From assembly GCF_001641265.1 (NCBI RefSeq), contig NW_020167576.1:1-24531 (forward strand): a stretch of DNA of 24,531 nucleotides. The letters run 5' to 3'. Under the pieces are notes generated by a model. That model searched no databases, was not told where the DNA came from, and saw only the letters and a list, made by a program, of their open reading frames with translations. The stretch is from Pseudogymnoascus destructans (lineage: Eukaryota; Ascomycota; Leotiomycetes; Thelebolales; Thelebolaceae). Both the position numbers and the translations under genes were made by a program. This document shows positions 1 to 10,423 of the stretch, in pieces. Each line of letters opens with the position of its first letter. The first letter of the stretch is position 1.

Positions 1-2
1 GA

Positions 3-293
3 AGTTCTCTTGTCAAACATGAGCATGTTGTTGGCCACAAGAAAGGGTTTGGAACACCAGTTATTGTTCTTAATAAAGAATTTCCCCAAGCAAGAATTTG
101 CAGAATCAGGAAGGACATTGGACATGACAAGAGTAGTCCCAACATTATGCTATGGAGACGTGGGGGCGAGCTAAAACCTAACTCTGAGGAGAAATGGGCG
201 GTTGACGACCTTGATGCTGTTAAACTGATAGCAATAGGTCTGTTGACCGTGCTGCTGCCGTCGTTGCTGCTGGGTGCTTTACTTCCTGGTATA
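3..293 (+). CDS. Unrecognised open frame with a hydrophobic segment, cut by the window edge
   Basis: Frame 3 is open from the first bases of the window and continues in frame into the cyclase fragment. The first part is charged and hydrophilic. It is followed at about 217-293 by a long Leu/Ile/Ala/Gly-rich run that could be one transmembrane helix. Nothing here resembles the N-terminal half of an oxidosqualene cyclase, which is soluble or monotopic and lacks such a helix at this place. I do not recognise the family. The simplest reading is the 3' part of another gene joined by rearrangement to a cyclase piece near 290. A divergent cyclase segment or a chance open frame remains possible. An internal ATG at 147 is the first Met in this frame, but nothing supports it as the true start. 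Confidence 0.3.
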
Positions 294-1979
294 GGCGGTG
301 CTATTGGTGCTCCACAATGGGGCAAGTATTGGCTGTCTACGTTGAACCTATATGAGTGGGAGGGCGTGAACCCTGTCCCTCCTGAGTTCTGGTATGTCGG
401 CTGTTTGACATGTCTGCTATTTTTACTGACCATACCCGCAGGCTTCTACCAGATTGGGTTCCCTTTCACCCCTGGCGGTGGTGGATTCAATGCCGTGTCG
501 TCTACCTCCCGACCTCATATCTGTACGCCAACAAGTGTAAAATGCCTTTGAATCCACTATTAAAGGAACTGCGCGAGGAAATTTACGTCCTGCCCTACTC
601 TTCTATCGACTTTGTAGCGAACAGCAGCACCGTGGCTGCAACTGACCTAAAGCGGCCATACACTCCACTTGTGAGGGTCATGAGTACTGTTATGCGGGCA
701 TGGGAAATATATCTGAGGCCATCTTGGCTGCACAATCAAGCTAATGTGGCTGTAAGGGACCTAATACGGCGCGAAGACGAAAACACATCTTACAACGACC
801 TTGCTCCAGTCAACAAAGCCTTCCATACGGTCGTTGCGCACTTTGCCGACGGCGGGGATCGGACTGCTGTACGTCGACACTGGGCGAAATTGACAACGTA
901 CCTCTGGCAAAGTAGGGATGGCATGACTAGCGGAGGAACAAATGGGGTGCAGCTATGGGATACAGCTTGTAACGTTATTGCTGTTGCGGAAGCTGGTCTG
1001 GCGAGGACTCCAGAATTCAAGGATACTATGCAAAAGGCACTAGAGTTTATCGAGCTCTCGCAGTTCCAAGAGGATTTGAAGGACCCCTATCGCCAGAAGA
1101 GAAAGGGCGGTTGGCCATTCAGCACAAAAGCCAACGGATATATTGTTTCTGATTGTTCAGCGGAGGGCATGAAGGCTACCATCTTGCTTCAGGAAGTCTA
1201 GTGAGTACAATTCAGTTTTAAACGTAGAGGCTACAATTCTAACATCTCAAAGCGGCTTCCCAAAACTCATATCCGACTCCCGCCTACAAGACTGCGTAGA
1301 CACGCTGCTAAAAATGCAAAACAAGGATGGCGGCTTCGGTAGCTATGAAAAAGCCCGAGGAAGCGAGTTGATGGAGCTTCTCAACCCTGCTGAAGTCTTC
1401 GATCGTATCATGGTTGAGTACTCCTACCCAAAATGCACTACCGCCGTTCTTACTTCCCTCTCTCACTTCCGCAAGCATTTTCCTACCTACCGCCGCGACA
1501 GCATCCAGAAGGGTATCACTGTAGCTATGGACTACATCACAAATGTTCAGCGCCCTGATGGAAGTTGGTATGGCTCTTGGGCGATCTGCTTCACATACGG
1601 GACCTTTTTTGAGAGTCTAGCTAGTGTGGGTCAGACATACCAGGCAAGCGAGCGCGTGCCTAGGGCTTGCGACTGGCTTGTGAGCAAGCAGATGAAGGAC
1701 GGAGGTTGGGGAGAGCATTATTCCTCGTGCGAGGTTGCGGAGTATGTCCAGCACGAGAAGAGTCAGGTTGTTAATACAGCGTGGGCTACACTCGCGCTGA
1801 TGAATGCAAGATATCCACGTGCGGAAGTCATTGAGAAAGGGCTTCAGGTAAAGCAAACGCCATGTAAGCTGATATATCTAGTTGTAGCTAATATGGGCTG
1901 TAAAGCTGATCAAGATACGTCAATTACCAAACGGAGAGTGGCTACAAGAAAGTATCGAGGGTGTTTTCAATCGCACGTG
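294..1979 (+). pseudogene. Oxidosqualene cyclase (lanosterol-synthase-like) gene fragment, both ends missing
   Basis: Enzymes of this family cyclise 2,3-oxidosqualene to sterol or other triterpene skeletons on endoplasmic-reticulum or lipid-droplet membranes. Four exons are visible: 294-391, 442-1200, 1253-1847 and 1906-1979. The introns are 392-441, 1201-1252 and 1848-1905, with donors GTATGT, GTGAGT and GTAAAG and CTGAC/CTAAC/CTAAT-type branch sites. Splicing gives about 508 codons with no stop. Family landmarks in order are GGAIGAPQWGKYW (from 294), the VSDCSAEG catalytic block with its Asp codon at 1151, and QW-type repeats such as KDGGFG, PDGSWYGSW and KDGGWGE. The DCSAEG form points to an oxidosqualene cyclase, not a bacterial-type squalene-hopene cyclase (DxDDTA). 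The family is usually about 730-760 residues, so the N-terminal quarter and roughly the last 100 residues are absent. Two residues seem missing after TYGTFF (about 1609). After the donor-like GTAAGC at 1980 no further family sequence appears. I call it a remnant; an extra secondary-metabolism paralogue is its likely source. Confidence 0.85.
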
Positions 1980-2438
1980 GTAAGCCAAGCATGCAGCTTG
2001 AGCTACTGAGAGGCTTGAGTTGCACGATGCGGGGGCTTTGTAGACAAGTCTGGAAATACAAACTATTCTCATGTTCCAACCACAGCGCAAGAGTGAGAGT
2101 AAGGTGCGCTGGAACGTTGATATATTTTATAAGTCGGGAGAAGATGGGTTCTTCAAACACTCAGTGGACATCTGGTGGGGGATCATTCGAGACCATCCGG
2201 TGGACCATCTGGTGAGGCATACGGATTTGATCACGTGTTTGGTATGGCGGAATTGAACAGCTATATACCACAAAGACCTAGGATGAGTCACTCACGGAGC
2301 GCCTAAGCATACAGAAAGGCTATGGACCTCATTCAAGGCGGGCGAGATGGGCGAGGCGGTTGACGTTAATGCGTAAGTCGAGAGATTAAAAGCAGAGGCG
2401 GTTCATGGGTCCTAAAGACGGATACGCAAATAATTATC
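1980..2438. other. Intergenic stretch without a supported gene
   Basis: Sequence follows the last recognisable cyclase exon. Short open frames exist, but none shows a family motif or a convincing exon structure. The cyclase C-terminus expected here is not found. A short direct repeat (GGTGGACATCTGGTG-like, near 2161 and 2199) is the only local structure I see. Confidence 0.5.
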
Positions 2439-2557
2439 ACATACGACCATAGACTCAAGAGAACTGGGCATCCCGTCCGCTCTGCCATACATAACCTTGA
2501 GATCGGTGGATTAGTAGTTGGGTGGGTGACCACCAGCGAATACCCACTGTCGTATGT
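2439..2557 (+). rRNA. 5S ribosomal RNA gene
   Basis: The 119-nt segment begins ACATACGACCAT and ends GTCGTATGT. The first nine bases (2439-2447) pair perfectly with the last nine (2549-2557) to form helix I. CTCAAG at 2454-2459 pairs with CTTGAG at 2496-2501 (helix II). The conserved core CCCGTCCGCTC (about 2472) and the very conserved block TTAGTAGTTGGGTGGGTGAC (about 2511-2530), which carries internal control-region sequence for TFIIIA/RNA polymerase III, are intact. A run of five T (2557-2561) and a further T run just after serve as the polymerase III terminator. Dispersed single 5S genes are normal in filamentous ascomycetes. The intact pairing argues that this copy could be functional, although its neighbours are dead genes. 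Some loop bases differ from the 5S I remember for other fungi. Confidence 0.9.
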
Positions 2558-2561
2558 TTTT

Positions 2562-2961
2562 GTATTTTTTATACAGTAGATTTACTTTCTCCTTGGTGGC
2601 GTGGCAGATTTGCCGTGTCTAGACCTTGTTTCGCCGGCACGTTGATGTCGGTTCCGTTCGCGTATCACGTGAAATATAATGTTCATTCAACACGGAGGAG
2701 CTGCAACAGGTGTTTCCTCTAAAAGGATATCCTAGTATTTACACCTACACATACTTGCAGAATGAAGACAGAAGGCAAAGGTTACGGAGGGTCTCGGAAC
2801 GGACAATGTCACAAGGACCAGTTGTTCAAGATATATCTTTTTCCTCTCTAAGTCTAATTTTGTTGTAATAGTCACATGATCTCACATGATCTCCATACGG
2901 ATTATCGGTAAATCACAGTATAGGTTACATAGGCAGGAGAGGAATACATACATTTGATTAC
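2562..2961. other. Intergenic stretch, no gene seen
   Basis: This AT-leaning segment lies between the 5S terminator and the end of the DUF3435 pseudogene. A short tandem duplication of TCACATGATC sits near 2870-2890. I see no coding or RNA feature. Confidence 0.5.
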
Positions 2962-4287
2962 TCAACAAATTTTGTGCACCATCTCCACGTGATTCTTGAA
3001 AAGGATAATGTTGTTGAGAAGTAGCCCTTCGGCCTTGCAAACTGAACCTCTATTCTAAATGGTCCATCATCTTGTCGGGTTTCGAGAATTTGCGCGTCCG
3101 CCTATCGTAACTCTGGCGATCATCGCCAATGCAGAATATGCACTGAGTTTTCTTGCATTTGAGAGGAAAAATAATAGGAACAGGCGATTCTTCCTTCGGC
3201 ACGGCGGATCCTTCAAGAGAGGTTCCCGAGGACGATATGTTCAAGATCGACTTATGACACTGGAGTTCTTGGCGACGAGATAGTGCGACCATTGTGTCGA
3301 TGGCATGAATCCGTCGCATGGCGAGGCCCTTAGAGAGGTCGCACATGAATCTTGAAGCTGGGTCCGTTCCGGCAGCTGGTGCTTGACGACAGGCTCAACA
3401 TATGTCGGTGCCATGACTGTGACCTTCTTCATGATCTTCTCAGTTCTTCGTTGTGGATACGGTAGAAGTAGTCCCGGAGGTACTCCCTCTTTAGCTCTTG
3501 CCCAAGCGTCTTAGTTACCGTACAATCTGTCTATTTAATTGACGATATTCTTCACCAGCTTCTGTTCCAATCGAACCCTAAACAAATGCGTGTTCATACA
3601 AACGCTTAAGCTCAAGCGAAGCTCTTACTGCTCAAGCTTAAACTGCATCAGCTCTGGATCGGGCGGGAGGTCATCGCGAACCTCGTCCGGCACTGTCTGA
3701 GGTGCGCGAGGATCACAAGTGAGGCTCATGTGCGTGAAGGCCCGGAGAAAGCCAGAGTCACTAGGCTGCTCTAGCACTGCATCTTGAACGATAAACCTGA
3801 CTTTCTCATTGTTGTATGATCCGCAAAAGACACCAATCTGGGGATTGTGTCTTAGTATCTGGTCGCGAACTGCTGTCGTCACAGCCCTACGCACTCGTTA
3901 GTTAAAGCAAACTATGATCAATAAGAAGTTTACCGTCAACAGCGTTTCCTGTGCCTCTACGAAAACAGTAGCTCGTTAACGCTCAAAACAAGTCGCCCAG
4001 CCGAGACAATCAAGGTATAGAGCCTTCCACTCCGACGTACGGAACATATCACACGTGCGTACGGCCTGACGAAATATGGGTCTTTTAAGCATCTCTGGCT
4101 TCCAGTGAATCAATGCGGCTTTCGTAGGGTGCTGCAGATGACTTGTAAAGAAAGGTTCTGCGTGCGACGACCCTTCAACTTCAATTGCATCATCCTTTAT
4201 TGCGATAGCCAAGACATGGCTGATAGGTGTAAGGACACAGGGCACCCAGCTCACAGTAATAGCATATGAGAGTGCGAGTCGGAGGCT
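2962..4287 (-). pseudogene. Decayed DUF3435 / FluG-domain gene (tyrosine-recombinase-like, C2H2 tail), N-terminus missing
   Basis: Reading right to left on the minus strand, three blocks match the fungal DUF3435 (FluG-type) family. The first (4254-3976) contains HWKPEMLKRPIFRQ. The second (3893-3625) contains TTAVRDQILRHNPQIGVF, VRFIVQDAVL and FLRAFTHMSLTCDPRAP. The third (about 3500-2962) contains YFYRIHNEELRR, CIFCIGDD, SKPDKMMDHLE and KNHVEMVH, a C2H2-like tail. A 40-nt intron (3933-3894) with a CTAAC branch joins the first two blocks. Disablements visible: one base lost near 3977, turning the expected LTSYCFRRGTGN into a stop; an in-frame TAA after FKLEQ near 3625; a frame change near 3340; and a TAG after DHLE near 3050. 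The N-terminal part, several hundred residues, is absent beyond about 4290. DUF3435 proteins include the 'captain' recombinases of Starship elements. Whether this C2H2-bearing branch was a captain cannot be settled from sequence alone. Confidence 0.85.
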
Positions 4288-4676
4288 AAACGGATGCTAT
4301 CCTATAGGTCTACTACGAAGGATACAAAAAAGATGATGGGGGAACCCCATGAGTCGATTTTCTCAAGTACCCGAAACCCATCCGACTCAGTTCCGACCTG
4401 GTTAGTGTTAGAGGTGATTGCGGAAAGTGGGAATTACACACGGATTTGTATGGTAATCCCCAACCACCGTAATTGATTCCTTGCGGGTAACGGAGCAGAA
4501 GCTTCACAGTAGAACACGGTAAATACAGTATATAGATCAAAATTAATTACTACCTAATCTACGGGCCTACGTACGCTATTTGTAGCCCCGGGGGAAACCC
4601 CCAAAACCCTGACGAGCTGAGCTTTCCGGACTTCAGCTGGGTTTGGATCAGTGGCTTCCAATAGTATGGCGCCACT
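4288..4676. repeat. Left part of a repeat split by retrotransposon copy 1
   Basis: The segment between the truncated DUF3435 gene and copy 1 carries CAAGTACCCGAAAC followed by TCCGACTC (about 4353-4387), preceded by GGAACCCC. The same arrangement occurs twice in tandem at 14745-14968. A GGGGG/CCCCC hairpin with an AAA loop lies at 4590-4602. Its continuation after copy 1 is at 11340. No gene is seen. Confidence 0.5.
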
Positions 4677-5589
4677 TGTAATGGTGGGTGCACCAGATGT
4701 GAGAATCTAGCCACCCAAGGAAGGGATGAATTTACTAAGACAACACACTGTCTTAGAAAACAGAGCCAAAGGGTCGTAGCTTAGACTATTCCACAACGCA
4801 GCAATCAGGTGTGTGATGTAGTGAAGTGGTTCAGACAAGTTGCAACAAATGTTGAGTCTGGGAACTCAGGGTAAGTCAGAGGTTAACACCTCACTGACTT
4901 TTCAGAAACAAGGAGTAACAAGATGAATGCTTGGAAGCTTGGAAAAGACGTGGAAGTATGTGATAGTCGATTTACTGTATTGTCTGCTTGCCCTTTCTTA
5001 AGGAAGGGCAATCCTATTTATGCTAAAGGAGTGTAGTTCTCTCATTTTCCAAGACTTTCCATGACTTACCAGGCTTGGTAACTGTAGTTGACGTAAGAGA
5101 ATCCCATAGAACCATCTCTTAGGTTCGTAGCCTATAGGAAGTAAAAGGAGGTCCAAGCTCAGAGTACCCCTATAGACAAATTATGTCATAGACAAATTAT
5201 GTCATAAACTTAACCCAATCTTGTGGGTAACTAAAGATCGATGACATGTAATGAATCATAGAGGTTCGTAGGGGCTTTTAGAGCTATCGTTCATGCTCCT
5301 AGGCCTCTTAGTTGGTAGAGATATGTCATGTGGTAGTATGAGTGATGTCATGTAATGAATCATAGAGGGTTGTAGAGATATGCTATGTGGTAAATATCGG
5401 CCCAGTAACTAAGGAGCGATGACGTGTAATGAATCATAGATGGTTGTAGCATCGTTGAGTAGTATTGCTCTTGTTGTTGGTGTGATAAGCCAAAATATGT
5501 ATAGTGACTTGTAAGGTTTGAGGAGGAGATTTCCAAGTTTTGCTCTTGAGTTTGATAGCAAACTGAGTGCAACGAATGTCAGTATGACA
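4677..5589 (-). repeat. 3' LTR of copy 1
   Basis: 913 bp, TG...CA. It differs from its partner at 10424-11334 by a few substitutions and many one-base insertions or deletions in short base runs (for example near 4870, 5208, 5215, 5387 and 5512). It carries three copies of the U3 unit GATGACRTGTAATGAATCAT (starts 5240, 5344, 5418; the middle one reads GATGTC) and a tandem TAGACAAATTATGTCA near 5174-5205. Confidence 0.95.
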
Positions 5590-5592
5590 TGA

Positions 5593-5602
5593 TACCCCTC
5601 TT
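5593..5602 (-). other. Polypurine tract of copy 1
   Basis: On the coding strand AAGAGGGGTA lies three bases before the 3' LTR, the expected place and composition for the plus-strand primer. The equivalent in copy 2 is a longer pure-purine run. Confidence 0.7.
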
Positions 5603-8600
5603 AAGGACGTTTGTTAGCTGTGTGCTTGCCCTTTAGCCAGGTGGCTTTCTTAGAAAAAAAATTCTAGAATCAGCTTGGATGCATTTTTTAGATTTCTCTT
5701 AGGTTCCCAAGTGTTGTCACTTGTAGGATAGCCTTTCCACTTAACGAGGAAGTAGTCCTGACCTCTAAGTGTCTTTTTGTCAAAGGATAGACTCTAACTT
5801 CATATTCTGGTTGATCCAAAATCAGAACAGGAGGTGCAGGAGACTGAAGTGGTCTTAAGGAACTTTCTTGTGCCTTAGACAAGAGAGATGCATGGAAGAC
5901 ATTATGGATAGTCCAAGTAGGTGGTAATGCAAGCTCGAAAGCATTCTTGCCAATAGTCCTTGTGATCTTAAAGGGTCCAAGTCTTTTAGTATCAAGTTTG
6001 TCTGATGGTCTAGTAGTTGTGATATGTCTTCTAGACAAAAGACTTGATCACCAACTTTGAAATTGTTGTGCAACCACCCCCCTGTTAAAGGCCTGAGCCT
6101 GCTCGTCTTGTGCACGCTGTATTTGGACCTTGAGATAGTCCTGGAGGCCCTTAAGGTAGATGATTCTTTCAGTAGCAGAAGGGTTTTTGAGATTTTCAGG
6201 ACAATTAAGTTCTGCCACTTCAAACCTAGGGTGATAACCATAGTTTGCATAGAAAGGTGTCTCTTTTGTGGTGTTAGAGACCGTGTTGTTGTAAGCAAAT
6301 TCTGCAAGATGGAGAAGATCTGCCCAGTTGTCTTGAGCATAGTTTGTATAAATTCTTAGATATTGTTCAAGTACAGAGTTGACTCTCTCTGTCTGGCCAT
6401 CTGTTTGAGGGTGATAAGCTGTAGAAAAGCGTTGTTCCATGTTTAAGAGTTTAGAGAACTCCTTAAAAAAGTTTGAAGTGAAAACTGCTCCCCTATCTGA
6501 GATCCAGTGTCCCAGGAATTCCATGATATTTAAAGACCACCTTGAGGAATAGCCACGCAAGTTCAGAAGCTGTGATAGTCTCATTGCAAGGCTCAAAGTG
6601 TGCCATTTTTGTGAGCCTTTCTACCACCACAAGGATAGAGTCATAAGGGGTAGCACCCCTTTTGGGATAGAAGGAGGCAACTTGACTATAAAGTCAATGG
6701 ATATGGAGTCCCATGGGCGTTCTGGTATAGGTAGAGGCTGCAAGAGGCCATAGAGCTTTGCCGTGTAGGTTTGTTCAAGTTGCAAGTTGTGCAAGAAGAT
6801 ATATAGTCTTGAAGAGTAGTCCTTAGACTAGGCCAGTAGAACTTTCTGTTAGAAGTTCATAAGTTTTTGCAAAGCCAAAGTGCCTGCAGCTGGAGCATCA
6901 TGGAACTGCTGTAGGAGGTGTAGCTGTAATCGTTTATCCTTGGGACATAGATATAGCTCTTGAATAAGAGAAGTCCTTGCTGATTTTTTGAGAAATTTTG
7001 TAGTCCAACTTTCTCAAGAGAGGAGCCTTTCTTCTGGAGGTATTCCAAAGTTCTTTTGGCAAAGGGATCGTGGTTGTAAGCATCTTTGAATGCTTTAAGA
7101 AGTGTTGCTGAGGGTGTATAGTCTTTAAAGGTCTCTGGTTTCTGAGAAGAGGTAATGGGGGCAACTTGGTTTTGAGGGGATAAGTTTCCCTCTAAGTCCT
7201 CTGTAGTGCGAGGGTTGCTTAAAGATGCTGCTATAAGCTTTGTAGAGTCTAGCAGGGCCTTTGTATTGCTTGTTTTAGCAGAATCTTGGTAGTCATGTCT
7301 TCTTGAGAGGAGATCTGCTCTTTGATTCTTGGCCCCTGAGACATGTTTTATAACAAAGTCAAAACCTCCTAGTTGTTCAGACCACCTTGCTTGTCGTCGA
7401 TTGAGCTGTTTAGTGGTTGTAAAGGTCAAGAGATTTGAATGGTCACTGTAAATAGTGATAGGATAGTTTGCCCCTTCAAGGTAGCATCTCCAATGCTTTA
7501 GAGAACATACTATGGCAAGCAGTTCCTTGTCTGTAATGGGATAGTTTTGTTCGGCTGCTGATAGCTTTCTTGAGTAAAATGCCACAGGCTGTAGCTCTTC
7601 TTGTTTGTCTTTTGGAGCTTGGTATAAGATTCCAGAAATGGCAAAATCTGAGGCATCTGTCTCAAGAGTGGCAGGTTTCAAGGGGTTAAAGTGTAGTAAC
7701 ATTTTCCCTTCTTTGAATTCTCCTTTAAGAGCATCGAAAGCATCTTGCTGTGTCTTATCCCAGTGATACAAAGTGTCCTTGTGAAGTAATTGAGTAAGGG
7801 GTAAAGCCAAGGATGTATATCTTGGTATAAACCTCCTGTAATAGTTGGCAAACCCAAGGAAAGACTGAACCTCTTTAATGCTGGAAGGAATAGGCCACGT
7901 TTGTACTGCTTTTGTCTTTTCAGGATCCATCTGAATGCCTTCTGTTGAAATTCTATGTCCCAAGAAATCAACTTGAGACATATGGAAAAGACATTTCTCA
8001 AGTTTGCAAAAGAGTTGTGCTTGAGATAGCTTCTCTAAGACTTGTCTAACATGTAGAACATGCTCTTGAGTGTCTAAAGAGTATATAAGAATGTCGTCTA
8101 AGTAGACAACAACAAAGATATCCAAGTAAGGTCTTAGAATATCATTCATGAGAGCTTGGAAAGAAGCAGGTGCATTGGCAAGCCCAAAAGGCATTACCTG
8201 GTATTCAAAATGACCATAGCGTGTTCTGAATGCTGTCTTCCACTCATCATCTTCCTTGATGCGTATCAGGTTATAAGCTCCCCTGAGATCTAACTTGGTA
8301 AAGATCTTTGCTGAAGAGAGCCTATCCATGAGCTCAGGGATAAGGGGTAAAGCATATCTGTTTTTAACAGTGACTGCATTAAGGCCCCTATAATCAACAC
8401 AGAGACGCAAGGAGCCATCTTTCTTCTTGACAAAGAGAATAGGAGCTCCTGCTGGTGAGGAAGAAGGTCTGATAAAGCCAGAACTAAGGTTCTCATCTAG
8501 GTATTCTCTGAGAGTTTTCAGCTCTAATTCAGATAGAGAGTAGATAGGGCCGTAGGGAGGCATTGAGCCTTCTGCGAGTGGTATCTCATGGTCATAAGGC

Positions 8601-10371
8601 TGGTGCTTTGGCAGAATTGATGCCTTTGCCTTGTCAAAAAGATGTTGGTAGTCTTGGTATGCTAAAGGCAAAATGACCTCCTGAGATGATTTCTCCAAAT
8701 CTGAAGTAGCTGCTATCTCCAGGACAGGTTGGAAAGGTTTAACCCATATCAGAGATGATATATCGTCCATAGTTTGGTCAAAATCCTTGATCTGGGACAA
8801 GTCTGAGTCTTGGACCTGAATAGGGGTAACTGAGGCTTGAAGGGTTTTTTCAGTATTGAGCTCCGGATTTGAGCTAAACCCAAGCGATAAATGCTTCCAA
8901 TTGATAGTTGGATCATGCCTTTGAAGCCATGGAAGACCTAGGATGACTGAGTACTTCATTGGTATAACATCTAAAGAGATGGTGTCTGAAAATGTTGATT
9001 TTCCTAGGGGAATCTCAAGTTTGAGTACTGGGGTGTTGCAGGTAATGGAACCTGAACTGATAGGAGTTCCATCAATGACTCGGAGCAACTCTGGAGTGCG
9101 TTTGGGAATTGTAGGTAACTGGTGTGTCAAGATGAGGTCTTGAGATATAAAGTTGCCTGTTGCCCCTGAGTCTATCATAGCCCTTGTAGATAACACCTGT
9201 TGTTTGAAATGGAGTTGAATAGGGATTAACAGGTGTGTGAAACTCTGAGAAAGCACCATCGACACATCTTTGTTGTCTAGGGGAGAAGTTGTAGTCTCAG
9301 TTGAAGTTGTGCCTGGTGGGGATTTTTCAAGTTTTTCAGGAATAGCAGCTGTGACTGTGTCTGAGGCTGCTATATGTTTTGATTCAGCACTCCCCCGTGC
9401 TGAATAGCACTCCTGAATTCTGTGCCCCCCTTTGCCACAGTATAAACAAAGGTTGTTGTCCATTCTGTGTTTTCTTTCTTGAGGAGTAAGTTTACCCCTT
9501 TTCAGTTTTTGAGGGCTTCTTGTAGGCTGAGGTGCTGGATTTGCTGTAGATCTCTTTATAGAGGCGTCTAAGTCCATAGGTTCAGGTGCTGAGTCCTTAG
9601 CAGTTGGTGTAGAGGTGTAATTGTTGAAATTTCTTGTTGGATGCCAGTCTTGGTTCTTCTCCTTTCTTCTTTCAAAAAGCCTATCATCAAGTCTGAGTCT
9701 CTATAGCGTTTAACTTAGGGCTTCATCTTCTAAATCCCCCTAATGGAGTGAGCTTGGTAGTAAGTGAAGACTAAGGCTTCTTCATTCCAAGTCAAGTGAG
9801 AAGTGATTCTCCTAAATTCTGTTGTATACTGAGCAGCAGAGGTCTTTTGACATAGCTTCTGTAGCTCTCTTTCTGCTGTAGCAGTTTCGTTGATGTCTCC
9901 AAAGGTCCTGGTAAGTTCCTCTTGAAACTGGTCATAAGAGGTAATCAAAGGTGTAGTGGTATTTTGGTTGTTGCCACTAAGTCTTCTAAGATATGGCTCA
10001 AAGAAGTTGAATGCAGATCCACGGAGGTAGCTGGCAGCGAAATATATCTTCTGAATATCTGAGGTGAACTGATGAGGCCTGAGGGTGAAGTAGATGTCCA
10101 GTTGCATAAGAAATCCCTTCAACTTCCTCCTGTCTCCATGGTATAAATCTGGTGTTTGCACTTTAGGAAGTGCACCTGGGGTACCCGACATAGCCAGAGG
10201 AGCTGTGGGAAGCTCTGTATGATGTGTCTGAGTTGAGGATTGTGTTGCTGAAGTGTTGGCTTGAAAGGTGTTTTCCAAATTCTCAAGTTTGTTTGCTATA
10301 TTTTGTATAAAGGCAAACAGTTGTTGCATCTGCTGTTCAGCAGTAGTTGTAGGAGCTTGGTCGTCCTCCAT
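5601..10371 (-). pseudogene. Broken gag-pol of copy 1
   Basis: This is the counterpart of the intact 1597-codon frame of copy 2. Gag starts at ATG 10371 with MEDDQAP and is open to 9730. Between about 9698 and 9752 the sequence is shortened and scrambled relative to copy 2, which ends the Gag frame. From 9577 to about 6940 a 900-codon frame is open. It carries the CCHC knuckle (CLYCGKGGHRIQEC), protease DSG, reverse transcriptase (YLDD) and RNase H. Near 6938 a CCC run is CC, which throws the frame just before the integrase zinc finger. More one-base changes relative to copy 2 follow near 6883, 6846, 6753, 6655, 6508, 6035, 6061, 5784 and 5803, scattering integrase, GPF/Y and chromodomain among frames. 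Reverse transcriptase and RNase H could still be encoded, but the element cannot make a full Gag-Pol. Some of the length changes may be assembly errors. Confidence 0.9.
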
Positions 10372-10411
10372 TGTAGTATCGAAGTGCTGCTATAGAAATA
10401 GTTGAAGCTTG

Positions 10412-10421
10412 AAGCAGACAA
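10412..10421 (-). other. Self-priming-type primer-binding site of copy 1
   Basis: The coding strand reads TTGTCTGCTT two bases after the 5' LTR. It is perfectly complementary to AAGCAGACAA (coding strand) in the same LTR at 10728-10737, about 30 nt downstream of the LTR TATA box. No TGG-initial tRNA-type site is present. This matches the known arrangement in the Tf1/sushi group, where the transcript's own 5' end primes. Confidence 0.7.
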
Positions 10422-10423
10422 GG

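Noticed and set aside
1961..2256. Overlapping plus-strand open frames after the cyclase fragment
   Set aside because: No homology that I recognise, no splice sites linking them in frame to the cyclase, and no C-terminal cyclase motif.
3059..3283. Plus-strand open frame opposite the DUF3435 remnant
   Set aside because: Antisense shadow of the minus-strand C2H2-like coding region.
10405..10423. Conventional tRNA primer-binding site
   Set aside because: The base after the LTR is C on the coding strand and no TGG-initial sequence follows, so a tRNA CCA end would not pair. The self-priming explanation fits better.
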